A stretch of 64,000 nt of DNA. Origin: Planctomycetaceae bacterium (GTDB taxonomy: Bacteria > Planctomycetota > Planctomycetia > Pirellulales > Pirellulaceae). A model generated the notes under the pieces. The model was given only the letters and a program-made list of their open reading frames with translations, did no database searches and was not told where the DNA came from. This document shows positions 9,053 to 19,600 of this stretch, piece by piece. The position numbers and the translations under genes were made by a program. How positions within the stretch are numbered: position 1 is the stretch's first letter; every line of letters begins with the position of its first letter. The DNA is taken from positions 1 through 64,000 of the forward strand of contig JAEUIQ010000027.1 in assembly GCA_016794985.1 (NCBI GenBank). Direction: 5' to 3'.

Positions 9053-10168
9053 ATGAAGAAACCAGTGAACGTAGCGATGGTTGGGTTGGGGTTCGGAGCG
9101 GAGTTTATTCCGATTTATCAAGCACATCCTGACGCGCACGTTCACGCGATCTGCCGACGAAATGAAAAAGAACTGAATAAGGTTGGTGACACTTTTGGCA
9201 TCGAGAATCGATACCAAAACTATGAAGACGTCTTGAATGATCCTTTGGTCGATTTCGTTCACATCAATAGCCCCATTCCGGATCATGGACGAATGACGTT
9301 GCAAGCTTTGGATGCTGGCAAACACGTCATGTGTACGGTGCCAATGTCTACTTCGATTGCCGAATGCGAACAGATTGTCGATAAGGTCAAGAAGACGGGG
9401 CTGAAGTACATGATGGCAGAAACGGTCGTGTACAGTCGCGAGTTCTTGTACATCAAAGAACTCTACGAAAAGGGCGAGCTTGGCAAATTGCAATATCTGT
9501 CGGCCTCCCATCCGCAGGACATGGACGGTTGGCCAGAGTACTGGGAATACATGATTCCGATGCATTACGCGACGCATGTGGTCAGCCCAGTTCTGGGATT
9601 GACCAACAGCAAAGCCGAGTACGTGTCGTGTTTTGGTTCGGGCGAAGTACGTGAAGACATTCGCAAGAAATCCGGCAATCGATTTGCAGTCGAATCGTGC
9701 CACATCAAGTTGTTAGACAGTGACCTATCGGCTCATATTTGGCGGTTCTTGTATGATACCGCACGTCAGTATCGCGAAAGCATTGACGTTTATGGTTCGA
9801 AAAAATCGTTTGAGTGGACGCTGACGGAGGGTGGTAAGCATGTTCTGCATACTGCCAAGAAGCCCGAGCACGAGATCCCTGAATTGATTGACGTGCCCGA
9901 CTACGCCCACTTATTGCCTGCACCAATTCGCAAGTTCACGCAATCGATTCAGGACGCGGAACATTTGTCGTTCATTCAGGGTGGTGGACACGGTGGCTCG
10001 CATCCGCACATGGTCCACGAGATGGTTTCCGCATTGGTTGAAAACCGAGATCCATGGCCGAATGCCGTTACCAGTGCCAATTGGACCTGCGTTGGCATTT
10101 GCGCCCATCAGTCAGCGGAGAAAGGCGGGCAAATTGTTCATCTGCCCGAATTCACACTGGGCAAATAA
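9053..10168 (+). CDS. Gfo/Idh/MocA family oxidoreductase
   Basis: An NAD(P)-dependent sugar or polyol dehydrogenase of the glucose-fructose oxidoreductase/inositol dehydrogenase superfamily. The Rossmann nucleotide-binding motif GLGFGAEF sits at residues 11-18, and the family pattern NSPIPDHGRMTLQALDAGKHVMC appears in pieces around residues 80-102 (HVMC follows the GKH element with the catalytic-domain lysine region). The C-terminal half is the alpha/beta substrate domain. At 371 residues it has normal length and no Tat or Sec signal, unlike many planctomycete members. The substrate cannot be told. The gene stands alone between a -10 box and a hairpin-rich terminator region. Confidence 0.88.
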   Translation: MKKPVNVAMVGLGFGAEFIPIYQAHPDAHVHAICRRNEKELNKVGDTFGIENRYQNYEDVLNDPLVDFVHINSPIPDHGRMTLQALDAGKHVMCTVPMSTSIAECEQIVDKVKKTGLKYMMAETVVYSREFLYIKELYEKGELGKLQYLSASHPQDMDGWPEYWEYMIPMHYATHVVSPVLGLTNSKAEYVSCFGSGEVREDIRKKSGNRFAVESCHIKLLDSDLSAHIWRFLYDTARQYRESIDVYGSKKSFEWTLTEGGKHVLHTAKKPEHEIPELIDVPDYAHLLPAPIRKFTQSIQDAEHLSFIQGGGHGGSHPHMVHEMVSALVENRDPWPNAVTSANWTCVGICAHQSAEKGGQIVHLPEFTLGK

Positions 10169-10258
10169 CGCCTGGTGCAAATAAGATAGTACGAGATCGT
10201 CCAATCGGCTGGAGATGGACGATTGCCGCGGGCTTGTTTATGCCTGGATTGCGCAAGT

Positions 10259-10324
10259 TTGGGTTCGTGCCTATTGAATAGTGATACACGAACCCAACGG
10301 GGCAGCTAGTCGTAGCGGCTTTTT
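10259..10324 (+). terminator. Two hairpins, the second followed by a T run
   Basis: An 11-bp perfect inverted repeat (10259-10269 with 10287-10297, 17-base loop) is followed by a smaller stem (10302-10308 with 10313-10319, one A-G mismatch, GTCG loop) and TTTTT at 10320-10324. The second element looks like a rho-independent terminator for the oxidoreductase gene, 40 bases before the next start. Confidence 0.5.
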
Positions 10325-10363
10325 CTAAGCATCAAAGAAATCCCCTTCAAACAGTGGTGAATA

Positions 10364-13300
10364 ATGAGTGTCATCTTGCGAGTGTTTTTGGTATGGCTCT
10401 TGATCAGTGGGTCGTTGGCTGTTGCTCAAGCAACCAGCGAAGCGGTCCAACTGGATGGTGGGAAGAGCGTTCCCGCTGCCACTGAACTCAAAGTCTTGTT
10501 TTTGGGAGATCAAGGAGGACATCGCCCGCGTGAACGGTTTGACTTGGTCGCTCCGATTTTTGCGAGACGCGGAATTCAACTGGTCTACACCGAGGACATG
10601 ACGCAGATTCGGCTCGAACAACTATCGCAATACAATGCACTCTTGGTCTACGCAAACATTGATGCCATCGATCGCGAATCGGAGCAAGCAATTCTGACGT
10701 ATGTTCGGCAAGGCGGTGGGTTTGTCCCGATTCATTCGGCCAGCTTTTGTTTTCGTAATTCGCCTGAAATGGTCAAATTGATCGGGGCGCAATTTCGCGA
10801 GCATGGCGTTGGCGTATTTCGTGCGGAGATCGAAGGAGATCATCCGATCAATCGCTCCTACGCCGGCTTTGAGAGTTGGGACGAGACCTACGTCCACCAT
10901 CTCCACAACCAAGAAAATCGCACGGTTTTGAGTTACCGCGTCGACGAACGTGGACGAGAACCATGGACATGGGTACGTGACGAAGGTAAAGGCCGAGTGT
11001 TTTATACGGCATGGGGACATGATCAACGCACCTGGAGTCGCCCAGGTTTTCACAATTTGCTGGAACGTGGAATTCGGTGGGCTGCCGGACAGGACCCCGC
11101 CGAGGCAGGAGCCTACTTGGCGGAACGTCCCTTCCCAACACCCGCGATGACGCCGCTGCCTGAGGGTCAACCTCCGTTCGATTATATCGACGTGGGCGCA
11201 AAGATCCCCAATTACACTCCCACCAGCCAATGGGGCACCCAAGGTGAAAATCTCTCGCTGATGCAAAAGCCCTTGCCACCCGAGATTTCGCAAACGAGAT
11301 TTTCGGTGCCGGAAGGATTTCGCGTGGAACTCTTCGCCAGCGAACCAGATATCGGCGGTAAACCGATCGCAATGGCCTGGGACGAACGCGGTCGGCTGTG
11401 GGTTTGTGAGACTTATGATTATCCAAACGAATTGCAGCCGCCCGGAAAGGGACGGGATCGGATTCGCATTTGCGAAGACACCGATGGAGACTGGAAGGCT
11501 GATAAGTTTACCGTGTTCGCTGAAGATCTAAGCATCCCCACCGCCATGGCATTCTGGCGCGGCGGCGTGCTGGTCCAAAACGGCGTGGAGACGCTGTATT
11601 TCAAGGACACCAATGGTGATGATCGAGCGGACATGCGAGAGGTGGTTTACACTGGCTGGAACTTAGGCGACACCCACGGTGGCGTTAGCAACTTCCAGTA
11701 CGGATTGGACAACTGGATCTGGTCGATGCAGGGCTACAACAGCTCGACACCTCGTCATGGGGACACCACTTATCAGAACTTTCGTCAAGGATTCTTCCGC
11801 TTCAACCCGCGCGGATTCGAGTTGGAATTTGTGCGTCCAACCGACAACAACACTTGGGGACTTGGAATTAGCGAAGAGGGATTGATCTTTGGGTCAACGG
11901 CCAACCACAACCCCAGCGTGTTCATGCCGATTGCGAATCGCTATTACGAGCAAGTATTGGGCTGGCGGGCCTCTTTGACTTTGGCCACGATCGCCGATAC
12001 GCACTTATTCAAACCAATCACTGACAAGATTCGTCAAATGGACCATCACGGCGGTTACACCGCAGGAGCCGGACACGCGTTGTACACGGGGCGAGCGTAT
12101 CCCAAGGAATATTGGAATCGGGCTGCATTCGTAAATGGACCTACGGGACACTTGGTCGGGACGTTCGTATTGTCTCCCGATGGCGCGGGTTTCCGCAGCA
12201 CAAGCCCATTTAATCTAATCGCTAGTGACGACGAATGGTCGGCTCCGATCATGACAGAGATTGGGCCAGACGGAAACATGTGGATGATCGATTGGTACAA
12301 CTACATCATCCAACACAATCCGACACCCCATGGATTCGAAACCGGAAAGGGCAATGCATACGAAACCGATTTGCGCGACAAGAAACACGGGCGAATCTAT
12401 CGTATTGTCGGACCGACGGCCGATCCGAAGCCACTCAGTCTGGCCAACGCCAGCACCGCTCAATTGGTCGAGACGTTGCGACATCCGACGAGCTTATGGC
12501 GGAAACATGCACAGCGATTGTTGGTGGAACGCCAAGCCCAAGAGGCGATCCCAAGTTTGTTGACCATGGTCGCCGACCGGACGGTTGATGAAATTGGACT
12601 GAATGTCGGGGCGATACATGCCCTTTGGACCCTGCATGGAATGGGAGCGATACGCGAAGAACAAGCGAATGTAACGACAATTGTTGAAGCCGCTTTGCAT
12701 CATCCTTCGGCCGGTGTCCGACGGAATGCACTTCAGGTGGCCATCAAGAACGCCGCATTGGCTGCGGCGATCGAAAAACACAACTTATTGTACGACCACG
12801 AACCTCAAGTACGCTTGGCTGCATTCTTGGCATTAGCCGATTGCGATGCAGCCGTCGTGGATGCAACCAAAGTCGGAAAGATGGTCGCGACTGCCATTTC
12901 GGATCCGCTGAACTATCCCGATCGTTGGCTACGTGATGCGGCTACGAGTGCCGCAGCACGTCATGCCGGCAGCTTCCTTGTGGAGGTGCAAAAGAACAAG
13001 CAGCTACCCAACGAAGTCTCAGCGATTTGTGAAATCGTGTCCGAACATTTTGCTCGTTCGCAAGCTGGAAAATCAGAGGTGGATGTTGCAAATCTATTAA
13101 CTGCGATGAGTTCGGCCGAACCCTCCGTGGTCGCTCCTTTAGCACGCGGATTGTACGCGGGTTGGCCAGCGTCGACGAAGATTCAACTTAATGAATCAGT
13201 TGAAGAAAGCTTGTTGGCGGTTATCGAGCGATTGCCGACCGCAGATCGCGGTTCGATGTTGCAGTTAGGAAATCGATGGGGCAGTCGTCGCTTGGAAGGA

Positions 13301-14791
13301 TTCATGAAGGCGGTCGTCGATGAATTGTTGGGCATCTTGGATTCCGACGTGTCGGATGATCAACGAGTAGCTGCCGCAGAACGATTGATCGGTTTCCGAG
13401 CAAGCGATCCAGAAACGGCCAATCAAATCCTGGAACGCATCACTCCGCAAACGACGGCCGAGTATGCGGTCCGGTTGGTCACGGCGCTCGGTGAAATGCA
13501 AACCGACGATCTGGGTGACGCTTTATTGTCGAGTGCCGATGCGTGGTCGCCTAAGGTTCGGGAGGCAGCATTTTCAGTCCTCTTGCGCAGGAGCGGATGG
13601 ACCGGCGCGATGTTGGATGCGATCGAGAAAGGGCAACTTTTGGTCTCCGATTTGAGCCTGGAACAACGCCGACAATTGGGCGAAGTTCGCGACCAAAACT
13701 TACGCCGACGTGCGGTAGCCGTGCTGGAACGTGGTGGAGCCCTTCCCAACGCGAACCGGGTTGCAGTTTTAGAACAATACACAGCTGCAACTCAAGGAAC
13801 TGGGGATGTCGAGCGCGGCAAAAAAATCTACATGGATGTTTGCTCCAAGTGTCATCGACATTCGGGCGCCGGCGTCAGCATCGGCCCTGACCTAACCGGC
13901 ATGGCAGTTCATCCGAAAACCGAACTGCTGATTCACATTTTGGATCCGAATCGGGATGTCGAAAGCAATTATCGAATGTACAACGTCCAAACCTTGGACG
14001 GGTTGGTCTTGGCCGGGATGTTGAGTTCCGAATCGCGTGTCGCGATCGAACTGATCGACACCAAAGGCGAAAAGACGACAGTTTTGCGCGAGGACATCGA
14101 GGAATTCAAAGCTTCGAGAATTAGCCTCATGCCGGAAGGATTCGAAAAGGAATTGAACATTCAACAAATGACGGACCTGCTTCAGTTCCTGACGGCGCGT
14201 GGTCAGTTTGTTCCTTTGGATTTGGCGAAAGTCGCGACAACGGCTTCGGACCGCGGGATGTTCTACAACCGCGACGCCGAAGTGGAACGTTTGGTGTTCG
14301 AGAAGTGGGGCACCCAAACATTTCAGGGCGTTCCATTTCAGGTCTTGGATCCGCAGCAAGGGAAAGTCAACAACTCCATCATCTTGCGCGGCGGACCAGG
14401 AGACTCCTTGACGGCGAACCTGCCTGAGGAGATTGCCCTCCCCTGCTCGGGACAAGCAAAAGCGATTCATTTCTTAAGTGGTGTCAGTGGGTGGGGATTC
14501 CCGTATGCGAACGAGGTTTCCGTATCGATGATCGTCCGCTTGGAATACGAAGACGGCCAGACAGAAGACCATCCCCTGAATAATGGCGAGCATTTCGCAG
14601 ACTATATTCGGCGGGTCGAGGTGGATAAGTCCGTTTTCGCTTTCGACTTGAATGGTCGTCAGATTCGCTACTTTAATGTGGTTCCAGGACGCCCTGCACC
14701 ATTGCGCGGCATCAAACTGATCAAAGGTCCAGACGGAACGGCTCCGGTCGTGATGGCAATCACGGTCGAGTCCGCCCAAGCCAAACAATAA
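10364..14791 (+). CDS. Secreted ThuA / membrane-bound dehydrogenase / HEAT / PVC-type cytochrome c fusion
   Basis: A 1475-residue exported multidomain protein. After a signal peptide (~1-23), residues ~33-245 form a ThuA-like domain (FLGDQGG, VPIHSASFCF, and a TAWGHDQRTW stretch). Residues ~305-690 are a beta-propeller of the planctomycete membrane-bound dehydrogenase type, beginning at VPEGFRVELFASEP with GRLWVCETYDYP. Residues ~700-1130 are alpha-helical, HEAT-like. One heme c site, CSKCH near residue 1160, lies in the Pirellula/Verrucomicrobium heme-binding domain, ending around residue 1290 with LMPEGFEKEL. The last ~180 residues are beta-rich. ThuA and this propeller/cytochrome combination suggest periplasmic oxidation of sugars with electron transfer to a carrier. 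ThuA domains are linked to trehalose/sugar use; the substrate here is unknown. Confidence 0.88.
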   Translation: MSVILRVFLVWLLISGSLAVAQATSEAVQLDGGKSVPAATELKVLFLGDQGGHRPRERFDLVAPIFARRGIQLVYTEDMTQIRLEQLSQYNALLVYANIDAIDRESEQAILTYVRQGGGFVPIHSASFCFRNSPEMVKLIGAQFREHGVGVFRAEIEGDHPINRSYAGFESWDETYVHHLHNQENRTVLSYRVDERGREPWTWVRDEGKGRVFYTAWGHDQRTWSRPGFHNLLERGIRWAAGQDPAEAGAYLAERPFPTPAMTPLPEGQPPFDYIDVGAKIPNYTPTSQWGTQGENLSLMQKPLPPEISQTRFSVPEGFRVELFASEPDIGGKPIAMAWDERGRLWVCETYDYPNELQPPGKGRDRIRICEDTDGDWKADKFTVFAEDLSIPTAMAFWRGGVLVQNGVETLYFKDTNGDDRADMREVVYTGWNLGDTHGGVSNFQYGLDNWIWSMQGYNSSTPRHGDTTYQNFRQGFFRFNPRGFELEFVRPTDNNTWGLGISEEGLIFGSTANHNPSVFMPIANRYYEQVLGWRASLTLATIADTHLFKPITDKIRQMDHHGGYTAGAGHALYTGRAYPKEYWNRAAFVNGPTGHLVGTFVLSPDGAGFRSTSPFNLIASDDEWSAPIMTEIGPDGNMWMIDWYNYIIQHNPTPHGFETGKGNAYETDLRDKKHGRIYRIVGPTADPKPLSLANASTAQLVETLRHPTSLWRKHAQRLLVERQAQEAIPSLLTMVADRTVDEIGLNVGAIHALWTLHGMGAIREEQANVTTIVEAALHHPSAGVRRNALQVAIKNAALAAAIEKHNLLYDHEPQVRLAAFLALADCDAAVVDATKVGKMVATAISDPLNYPDRWLRDAATSAAARHAGSFLVEVQKNKQLPNEVSAICEIVSEHFARSQAGKSEVDVANLLTAMSSAEPSVVAPLARGLYAGWPASTKIQLNESVEESLLAVIERLPTADRGSMLQLGNRWGSRRLEGFMKAVVDELLGILDSDVSDDQRVAAAERLIGFRASDPETANQILERITPQTTAEYAVRLVTALGEMQTDDLGDALLSSADAWSPKVREAAFSVLLRRSGWTGAMLDAIEKGQLLVSDLSLEQRRQLGEVRDQNLRRRAVAVLERGGALPNANRVAVLEQYTAATQGTGDVERGKKIYMDVCSKCHRHSGAGVSIGPDLTGMAVHPKTELLIHILDPNRDVESNYRMYNVQTLDGLVLAGMLSSESRVAIELIDTKGEKTTVLREDIEEFKASRISLMPEGFEKELNIQQMTDLLQFLTARGQFVPLDLAKVATTASDRGMFYNRDAEVERLVFEKWGTQTFQGVPFQVLDPQQGKVNNSIILRGGPGDSLTANLPEEIALPCSGQAKAIHFLSGVSGWGFPYANEVSVSMIVRLEYEDGQTEDHPLNNGEHFADYIRRVEVDKSVFAFDLNGRQIRYFNVVPGRPAPLRGIKLIKGPDGTAPVVMAITVESAQAKQ

Positions 14792-14811
14792 GGCGGACTT
14801 GCCGCGATCGA

Positions 14812-14855
14812 TGGGTAGGAATCAGGCACGGCATTCGCGTCTTGATTCCTACCCA
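14812..14855 (+). terminator. 13-bp perfect inverted repeat after the ThuA/heme gene
   Basis: TGGGTAGGAATCA at 14812-14824 pairs perfectly with 14843-14855 across an 18-base loop, 21 bases after the stop codon. It could end transcription, but there is no T tract on the + strand. The right arm runs straight into a tandem 16-base repeat. Confidence 0.4.
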
Positions 14856-14895
14856 GTCAGGCACCTACCCGGTCAGGCTCCAACCCAGTAAGTCA
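14848..14895. repeat. Three tandem imperfect 16-base repeats
   Basis: The copies at 14848-14863, 14864-14879 and 14880-14895 follow CCTACCCAGTCAGGCA with 2 and 5 changes. The first copy overlaps the right arm of the preceding inverted repeat. The repeat lies between convergent genes, so it is probably non-coding. Confidence 0.7.
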
Positions 14896-15009
14896 TCTAC
14901 CGGAGAATTTCGGAAGTCGCACCTACCAAGACGCAAAGAACTGGTGATGGGAATCAGCGTGTGGCTTGTTCGCCCTGACGGTGACATCCGCACGGCGTTC
15001 CCCACGACA

Positions 15010-15708
15010 TTAACCAGATGTTTGCGCGTAGGTTTCTTCGTAAGGTTGCACGACGACATAACCTTGTCCTGTGAATTTCATTTGCAGCGATTCGCCGGAA
15101 CCACGACCGAAGAACGTCTTTAACTGAAAGTCCGTTTTGAATTCCGGTTCAACATTACCGGTCCACATGACCGTAGCGTTTGGGTCGGTGACCACCGGTG
15201 ATTGGGGAGTTACAGGCAAAGTCATCGGATCATAGTGTGTGGTGATGGCAACCATCCCAGTCCCTTGCAATCGAACGTTGAACAACCCCCCAGCCAACAT
15301 CGCCGCGATCTTCTTCATCAGTTTTACTTCATACTGCAAAGACATTTCAAAGGCCAATAAATCGTTCCCGTTGACAAAGATCGATTCGTTATTCAATCTC
15401 AGAATCGTCACTTTCTTACCGAAGTCGGCACAGAAAACCGAACCACGCCCGGTGGCTCGTGTTAGTCGCGTGCCTTCTCCGGAAACAGCTTTCTTAAACA
15501 AGTTGCCAATTCCCTGCTCCAAAATTCCCTCGCGTTCGAACTTGATGTCCCCCGTGTAGGCCACCATCGAACCCATCTTGATCCAAACCGAACCATTGAG
15601 GTTGATGTCCAACATTCGATCGGACTCCAGTTCGAACAATCCTTGGTTCAAGTCTCGATCGGCGGACTTTTCTAGAAACGCATTTAAAGTGTATCGATGG
15701 TCATTCAT
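15010..15708 (-). CDS. AIM24 family protein
   Basis: A 232-residue protein of the AIM24 (formerly DUF124) beta-barrel family. Diagnostic segments are the early LELE-like strand (FELESDRMLDI), SVWIKMGSMVAYTGDIKFERE at ~40-60 with the conserved Met-Val-Ala-Tyr run, VFCADFGKKVTIL, and the Gly-rich tail (FFGRGSGESLQMKFTGQGYV). There is no signal peptide or membrane segment. The biochemical role of bacterial members is not established; eukaryotic AIM24 is a mitochondrial inner-membrane organisation factor. It is convergent with the large heme gene and is transcribed alone. The start codon is the only ATG that keeps the first strand. Confidence 0.85.
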   Translation of the reverse strand: MNDHRYTLNAFLEKSADRDLNQGLFELESDRMLDINLNGSVWIKMGSMVAYTGDIKFEREGILEQGIGNLFKKAVSGEGTRLTRATGRGSVFCADFGKKVTILRLNNESIFVNGNDLLAFEMSLQYEVKLMKKIAAMLAGGLFNVRLQGTGMVAITTHYDPMTLPVTPQSPVVTDPNATVMWTGNVEPEFKTDFQLKTFFGRGSGESLQMKFTGQGYVVVQPYEETYAQTSG

Positions 15709-15839
15709 TTTTTGCTCTCAATGGGGTAAACGATGTCTTGGGACGGAATTACAAAAAAAATAACTTAGCCCATACTCGTTACCGAATCTATAGGCCACGT
15801 ACTTCTCAAATCTAGTTCGCGAGGCAAGTTTTGCGACTT

Positions 15840-16505
15840 TCAATGAAACGAGGCAAATTCGGCTAAGGTTTTTTTGCCAATTTTAGGGACCATCGCGTTC
15901 TCGGACGGGAATCCCACCACCAACAAGATCGTGGGACGCTCGTTAGAGGGTCGATCCAAGATTTCGTTTAGGAACGCCATGGGACTTGGAGTGTGCGTCA
16001 ACGTAGCGAGGCCCGCTTGATGCAGTGCTTGAATAAGAAAGCCAGTCGCAATCCCAACGGATTCACTGACGTAGTAGTTCTTGACGCGTCGTCCATCGGG
16101 TAACAAATCGTACGCTTTGGCAAAGATAACGATCAAGCAGGGTGCAACTTCTAGAAACGGTTTGTTTGCATCGGTGCCTAAGGGCGCCAGGGCATCCAAC
16201 CATTCTTGCGGGGCACGTTGTTCGTAGAACTCACGTTCTTCCGCTTCAGCCGCGATTCGAATTCGATGCTTGACTTCAGGACTGCGGACGACGGCGAAAT
16301 GCCAAGGTTGCAAATTCGCTCCACTTGGGGCTGTCCCTGCGGCCTTCAAACAACTTTCGATCACCGAATCAGGAATCGGCACTGGAGAAAAATCGCGAAC
16401 CGAACGACGACGGCGCATTCTTTCTAGGTTCTCTAACGCGGCCTGCTGCATATCGTGCACGGACATCGAACTGTAGCCAAACAAGGGTTCAAATTCCGGG
16501 GACAT
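15840..16505 (-). CDS. Nitroreductase family FMN oxidoreductase
   Basis: An FMN-dependent nitroreductase-fold enzyme of 221 residues. Signs are the FMN-binding [10 protein letters not shown] start of the fold (~34-43), [13 protein letters not shown] (~60-72), typical of the iodotyrosine deiodinase/BluB-like branch, and a C-terminal [10 protein letters not shown] before the KK tail. Such enzymes reduce nitro groups, quinones or enones using NAD(P)H, or cleave flavin or halide; the exact reaction cannot be assigned. The ATG at 16505 was preferred: the frame is open to 16592, but that would run into the divergent heme gene, and the first 29 residues have no family features. It diverges from the second giant heme protein, sharing a ~115-base promoter region. 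Confidence 0.8.
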   Translation of the reverse strand: MSPEFEPLFGYSSMSVHDMQQAALENLERMRRRRSVRDFSPVPIPDSVIESCLKAAGTAPSGANLQPWHFAVVRSPEVKHRIRIAAEAEEREFYEQRAPQEWLDALAPLGTDANKPFLEVAPCLIVIFAKAYDLLPDGRRVKNYYVSESVGIATGFLIQALHQAGLATLTHTPSPMAFLNEILDRPSNERPTILLVVGFPSENAMVPKIGKKTLAEFASFH

Positions 16506-16621
16506 GATCTTGCCTGTTTCAATGCAGGAATTGAGGCTGGGGAAGTTCTCAGTCTGGAGTGACTGTGTTATTCTACAGAACGATTGGGCCACATGAAGTA
16601 TTAAATCCGAGGATGACTCCG

Positions 16622-19600
16622 ATGCCGCGTCTGACTGATTTTTTCAACCCGATGGCGCCCACCAACTTGTGTGCGCGTGTTGCAGGACATCCGTTCGGGC
16701 GAGGGATCTCCGCACTAGCGATCGGATTTGTATCGTTCGTCGCGGCTTCGGCTTTTGCCAGTGAAGATCTAGATTCATCTGCCCACGTGAATGGTTCGAA
16801 CGCGGAGCGAATTGTTCGAACGTTTTCGCGACAAGCGGTTACTGGCACGTACTTCAGTGAAGGAGCGGCGGTCGGTGATCTAAATAACGATGGGGTTCAG
16901 GATGTGGTCTATGGCCCTTATTGGTTCGCAGGTCCCGACTACAAGTCGGCGACAGAGATTTATCCGCCCGTTGCTCAAAACATGAATGGATATGCCGATC
17001 ATTTTTTTGCCTGGACTCGCGATTTTAACGGCGATGGCTGGGTGGATGTTTTGACGGTTGGCTTTCCCGGCACTCCAGCGTTTGTCTATGAAAACCCTGG
17101 CGCCGATGCCAATACGCATTGGAAGAAGCATCAAGTAATGGATTGGGTATCGAACGAATCACCACAGTTTAAGGACTTGACGGGCGACGGCAATCCAGAA
17201 TTGGTCTTCACTCGCGACGGGATGTATGGCTTCGCGAAACCGGTCCCACAGAGTTTCGAAGCTTGGGAGTTCGTACCGATTTCCGATTCGGTAGCGACCA
17301 AAACTTTTGGCCACGGCTTGGGCATTGGCGACATCAATGGTGATGGCAGAAATGATTTGATTACCAAAGATGGTTGGTTCGAACAACCAGAGAATTGGGA
17401 AATTGGACAACGTTGGCCGTTCGTTCCGTTCTTGTTTTCTGGTCCCGGCGGTGCAGAAATGTATGCCTATGATGTAGACGGTGACGGCAAGAATGACGTG
17501 ATCACCAGTCTAGCCGCTCACGAGTACGGATTGGTTTGGTGGCAACAATTGGATGCTGTCAACGGTCAGCCACAATTCAAACAGCATGTGATCATGGGCA
17601 GCGTTCCGTCACAGAACGAGTTCGGAATCTACTTTTCTGAATTGCATTCGCTGGCGTTGCAAGACATGGATGGCGATGGGCTCAAGGATATCGTCACGGG
17701 CAAAACGTTTTGGTCGCATCATCGCCAAAGCCCAGGTTGGGATGCAGGTGCGGTCGTTTACTGGTTTAGACTGACTCGGACCGCCGAGGGTGTAAAATGG
17801 ATTCCTTACTTGGCAGATGATGCTGCGGGAATCGGGCGGCAGATTGTGATTAACGACGTGGACGGAAATGGTCAATTGGACATCGTGACTGGCGGAATGT
17901 TGGGTTGCCACGTGTTAACCCAAACGGTTAGAAAAGCGAGTGAGTTAGAGTATCAGATCGCTCAACCGAAGCCGCGGCGCCCACTAACCGAAGACCTCAG
18001 TGGTACTGAAGCGGCGGCGGCGATGACGGTCCCACAAGGCTTTCAAGTCCAGTTGGCGGCGGCGGAACCCGATGTGCACCAACCGGTAGCGATGGCCTTT
18101 GATGATCGTGGCAGATTGTGGGTGGCAGAGGCCTACACGTACCCAATCCGAGCCAAAGAAGCCGCGGGATTGGATCGAATCATCATCTTGGAAGATACCA
18201 ACCTCGACGGCAAATTTGATAAACGAAAACAATTCGCCGAAGGTCTCAACTTGGTCTCTGGGTTGGAGGTCGGTTTTGGCGGCGTCTGGGTGGGAGCCGC
18301 GCCTTACTTGATGTTCATACCCGATGGCAACGGTGATGATGTGCCGGATGGCGAACCAGAAGTATTGCTGGACGGTTTCGGCTATCAGGACACACACGAG
18401 ACTTTGAATACCTTCAATTGGGGACCGGACGGTTGGTTGTATGGTTGTCACGGCGTCTTCACGCACAGCCGCGTGGGTAAACCGGGAACTCCTAACGACG
18501 CGCGAACACCGATGAATGCGGCCGTTTGGCGTTATCACCCCACGCGGCACGAGTTCGAGATCTTTGCGGAAGGAACATCTAATCCTTGGGGCGTCGACTT
18601 CAACGATCACGGGCAAGCTTTTATTACGGCGTGTGTGATCCCACATTTGTATCACGTGATTCAAGGTGGACGCTACATCCGACAAGCGGGAAACCATTTT
18701 AATCCACACACCTACGAAGACATCAAAACCATTGCTGATCATGCACACTACGCGGGTGCGATTCAGGACCACGCCTGGTGGGGTAATGAACCACCGCTAA
18801 AGGACGACACGTCGGATGCCGGTGGCGGACATGCCCACTGCGGGGCCATGATTTATCTGGGTGATAATTGGCCTGACCGCTTTCGCGATACCATTTTCTT
18901 TAACAACATTCATGGCAATCGTGTGAATGCGGATCGCTTGGCGAGAATCGGCAGTGGCTATGTCGGTCGGCATTCGGACGACTTGATGCTGGCCAATGAC
19001 CGCTGGTTTCGTGGCATTAATCTGCGGGCGGCCCATGATGGAACGGTGTATTTGATCGACTGGTACGATCGGAATGCTTGTCATCGCACGAATCCTGAAA
19101 TCTGGGATCGAACCAATGGCCGCGTTTACAATATCAGTTACGGGATACCGCAACGCCGAACGGTGAATCTGCGGGCTTTGAGTGACGTCGAGTTAGCCGA
19201 GATGGCCTGGAACAAAAACGAATGGTACGTGCGTCAGTCTCGACGAGTGTTGCAAGAACGAGCCGCGACAAGTCGCATTGACAAAACAGCGGTACGTGCC
19301 ACCATCGAGAACTTACTGGCTTCGGCGGATGATACTCGCGTTTTACGCGGCATGTGGTTGGGCCACGTTCTCCGACTGTTAGAGAACTCTGACCTGGTAA
19401 GACTGGCCTCACACAGTTCCGGATATGTGCAAGGTTGGAGCATCCAATTGGCTTGTGAACATGGACAGGTTGAGGCGGACATGCTGTCAAAGCTCCAACA
19501 ATTGGCAAGTCGCGCGAGTGGTGACCCAATCGTTCGGCTCTATGTTGCGTCTGCACTTCAACGTTTGGACGCCAGTCAGCGCTGGGACATCTTGGAGGGT

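Noticed and set aside
16481-16505. GGGTTCAAATTCC resembling a tRNA T-loop
   Set aside because: It lies in the first codons of the nitroreductase gene; no acceptor, D or anticodon stem fits around it.
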